From CAZTCJ01 sp964612085 (GTDB lineage: Bacteria; Pseudomonadota; Alphaproteobacteria; JAJFIK01): a DNA stretch of 64,000 nucleotides. This document shows, in pieces, positions 63,663-64,000 of this stretch. A program made the position numbers and the translations under genes. Within the stretch, counting starts at the first letter, position 1; each line of letters starts with the position of its first letter. The notes beneath the pieces are model-generated. The model made no database searches, was not told the DNA's origin, and saw only the letters and a program-made list of their open reading frames with translations. The stretch spans positions 38,306 through 102,305 of the forward strand of contig CAZTCJ010000004.1 in the NCBI GenBank assembly GCA_964612085.1, given 5' to 3'.

Positions 63663-64000
63663 GAGCCGCACGGCACCTTCGCTGGGTAATAATCCTTAAA
63701 CCGAGCGATCCTCTTTCGAAGCAACATGCCCCAACCCATGGTCGTGAACCACTTATCAACTGACAAATAATGTTTGCTACAATTCAAGTAAGTAGGCAGT
63801 AAAATCAACCAGCTTTCAAAAATTTACTTAAATTTGCACCGACACATAAGTGGTTTGAGCAGATCGGCTAAGAGTGTTCAGAAATCAAAATTCGAATGAC
63901 ACAATGGATAAACCAATGTGTGTTTGATTGAAAGTCGTAACTTTCACGAATGACCAGATCGCGCAGTTTAATCATTAAACGGTCAAATTATAAATGGCGG
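63663..64000. other. AT-rich region without visible gene (right edge)
   Basis: The last 338 bases contrast with the GC-rich remainder, most strongly after 63740. I see no open reading frame of substance. Short imperfect repeats (AAGTAAGTA at 63787 against TACTTAAATTT near 63825) could form a weak hairpin. It may be a regulatory region of a gene to the right, or the border of a transferred segment. Confidence 0.5.

Overview
The window is GC-rich chromosomal DNA with closely packed genes on both strands and many 1-4 base overlaps. The segment recG, (alpha/beta hydrolase), sdhE, mfd, and the presence of a PleD/PopA-like REC-REC-GGDEF protein, SPOR and bactofilin-like envelope proteins, DUF3089 and DUF6285 genes, point to an alphaproteobacterium. 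I cannot name the genus. I see no rRNA, tRNA, CRISPR array, phage or insertion sequence.

Layout. 0-9 kb: the 3' end of thrC, then two DUF3089 hydrolase-fold genes flanking an ABC exporter pair, a DUF6285/phosphotransferase pair, a DUF502 membrane protein and two degenerate GFA-like genes in a more AT-rich pocket. 9-16 kb: DNA repair and core metabolism (recG, sdhE, mfd). 16-22 kb: small membrane proteins (MerC-like and two unknown), a nucleoside 2-deoxyribosyltransferase-like protein, a secreted esterase, an AI-2E family transporter and an exo/endonuclease-phosphatase fold protein; two copies of a dispersed palindromic repeat lie here and a third, diverged copy lies near 42.5 kb. 22-32 kb: a DsbA-family oxidoreductase, the PopA-like protein, an SDR enzyme, a bactofilin-like membrane protein, an acyl-CoA ligase, a TyrA dehydrogenase with DUF924, a lipoprotein rich in Ala/Asp repeats, and a CoA racemase/transferase with a histidine phosphatase. 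32-43 kb: an RND efflux adaptor and pump, an M23 peptidase with a YejA-like binding protein, and a SPOR-CapA fusion. 43-50 kb: a small catabolic-looking cluster (NTF2-like, amidohydrolase, GFA), an Atm1-type ABC exporter, a LytS/LytTR two-component system, a tiny DksA/TraR-type zinc finger and a lipoprotein cytochrome c coupled to an AAC(3)-I acetyltransferase homologue. 50-56 kb: a Tat-exported SDR, a large DUF305/LVIVD secreted protein, an ABC membrane domain without its ATPase, and a SOUL protein.

56-63 kb is the most distinctive part: four one-component regulators (MarR, GlxA/AraC, PadR, ArsR) each sit beside or overlap a small effector gene, and inverted repeats lie in three of the four control regions. 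The GlxA regulator is translationally coupled to a Tat-exported heavy-metal-binding/hydrolase fusion; the PadR regulator is divergent from an Lnt-like nitrilase and has two palindromic sites between them; the ArsR regulator overlaps an SRPBCC gene. The last 340 bases are AT-rich and carry no gene that I can see.

No single locus is clearly a new defence or mobile system. The best leads are the catalytically dead REC-REC-GGDEF protein that keeps its c-di-GMP inhibitory site, the paired DUF3089 proteins that lack the serine nucleophile, the degenerate GFA tandem, the SPOR-CapA fusion, a chromosomal AAC(3)-I homologue, and a structured plus-strand RNA candidate ending in a strong terminator.
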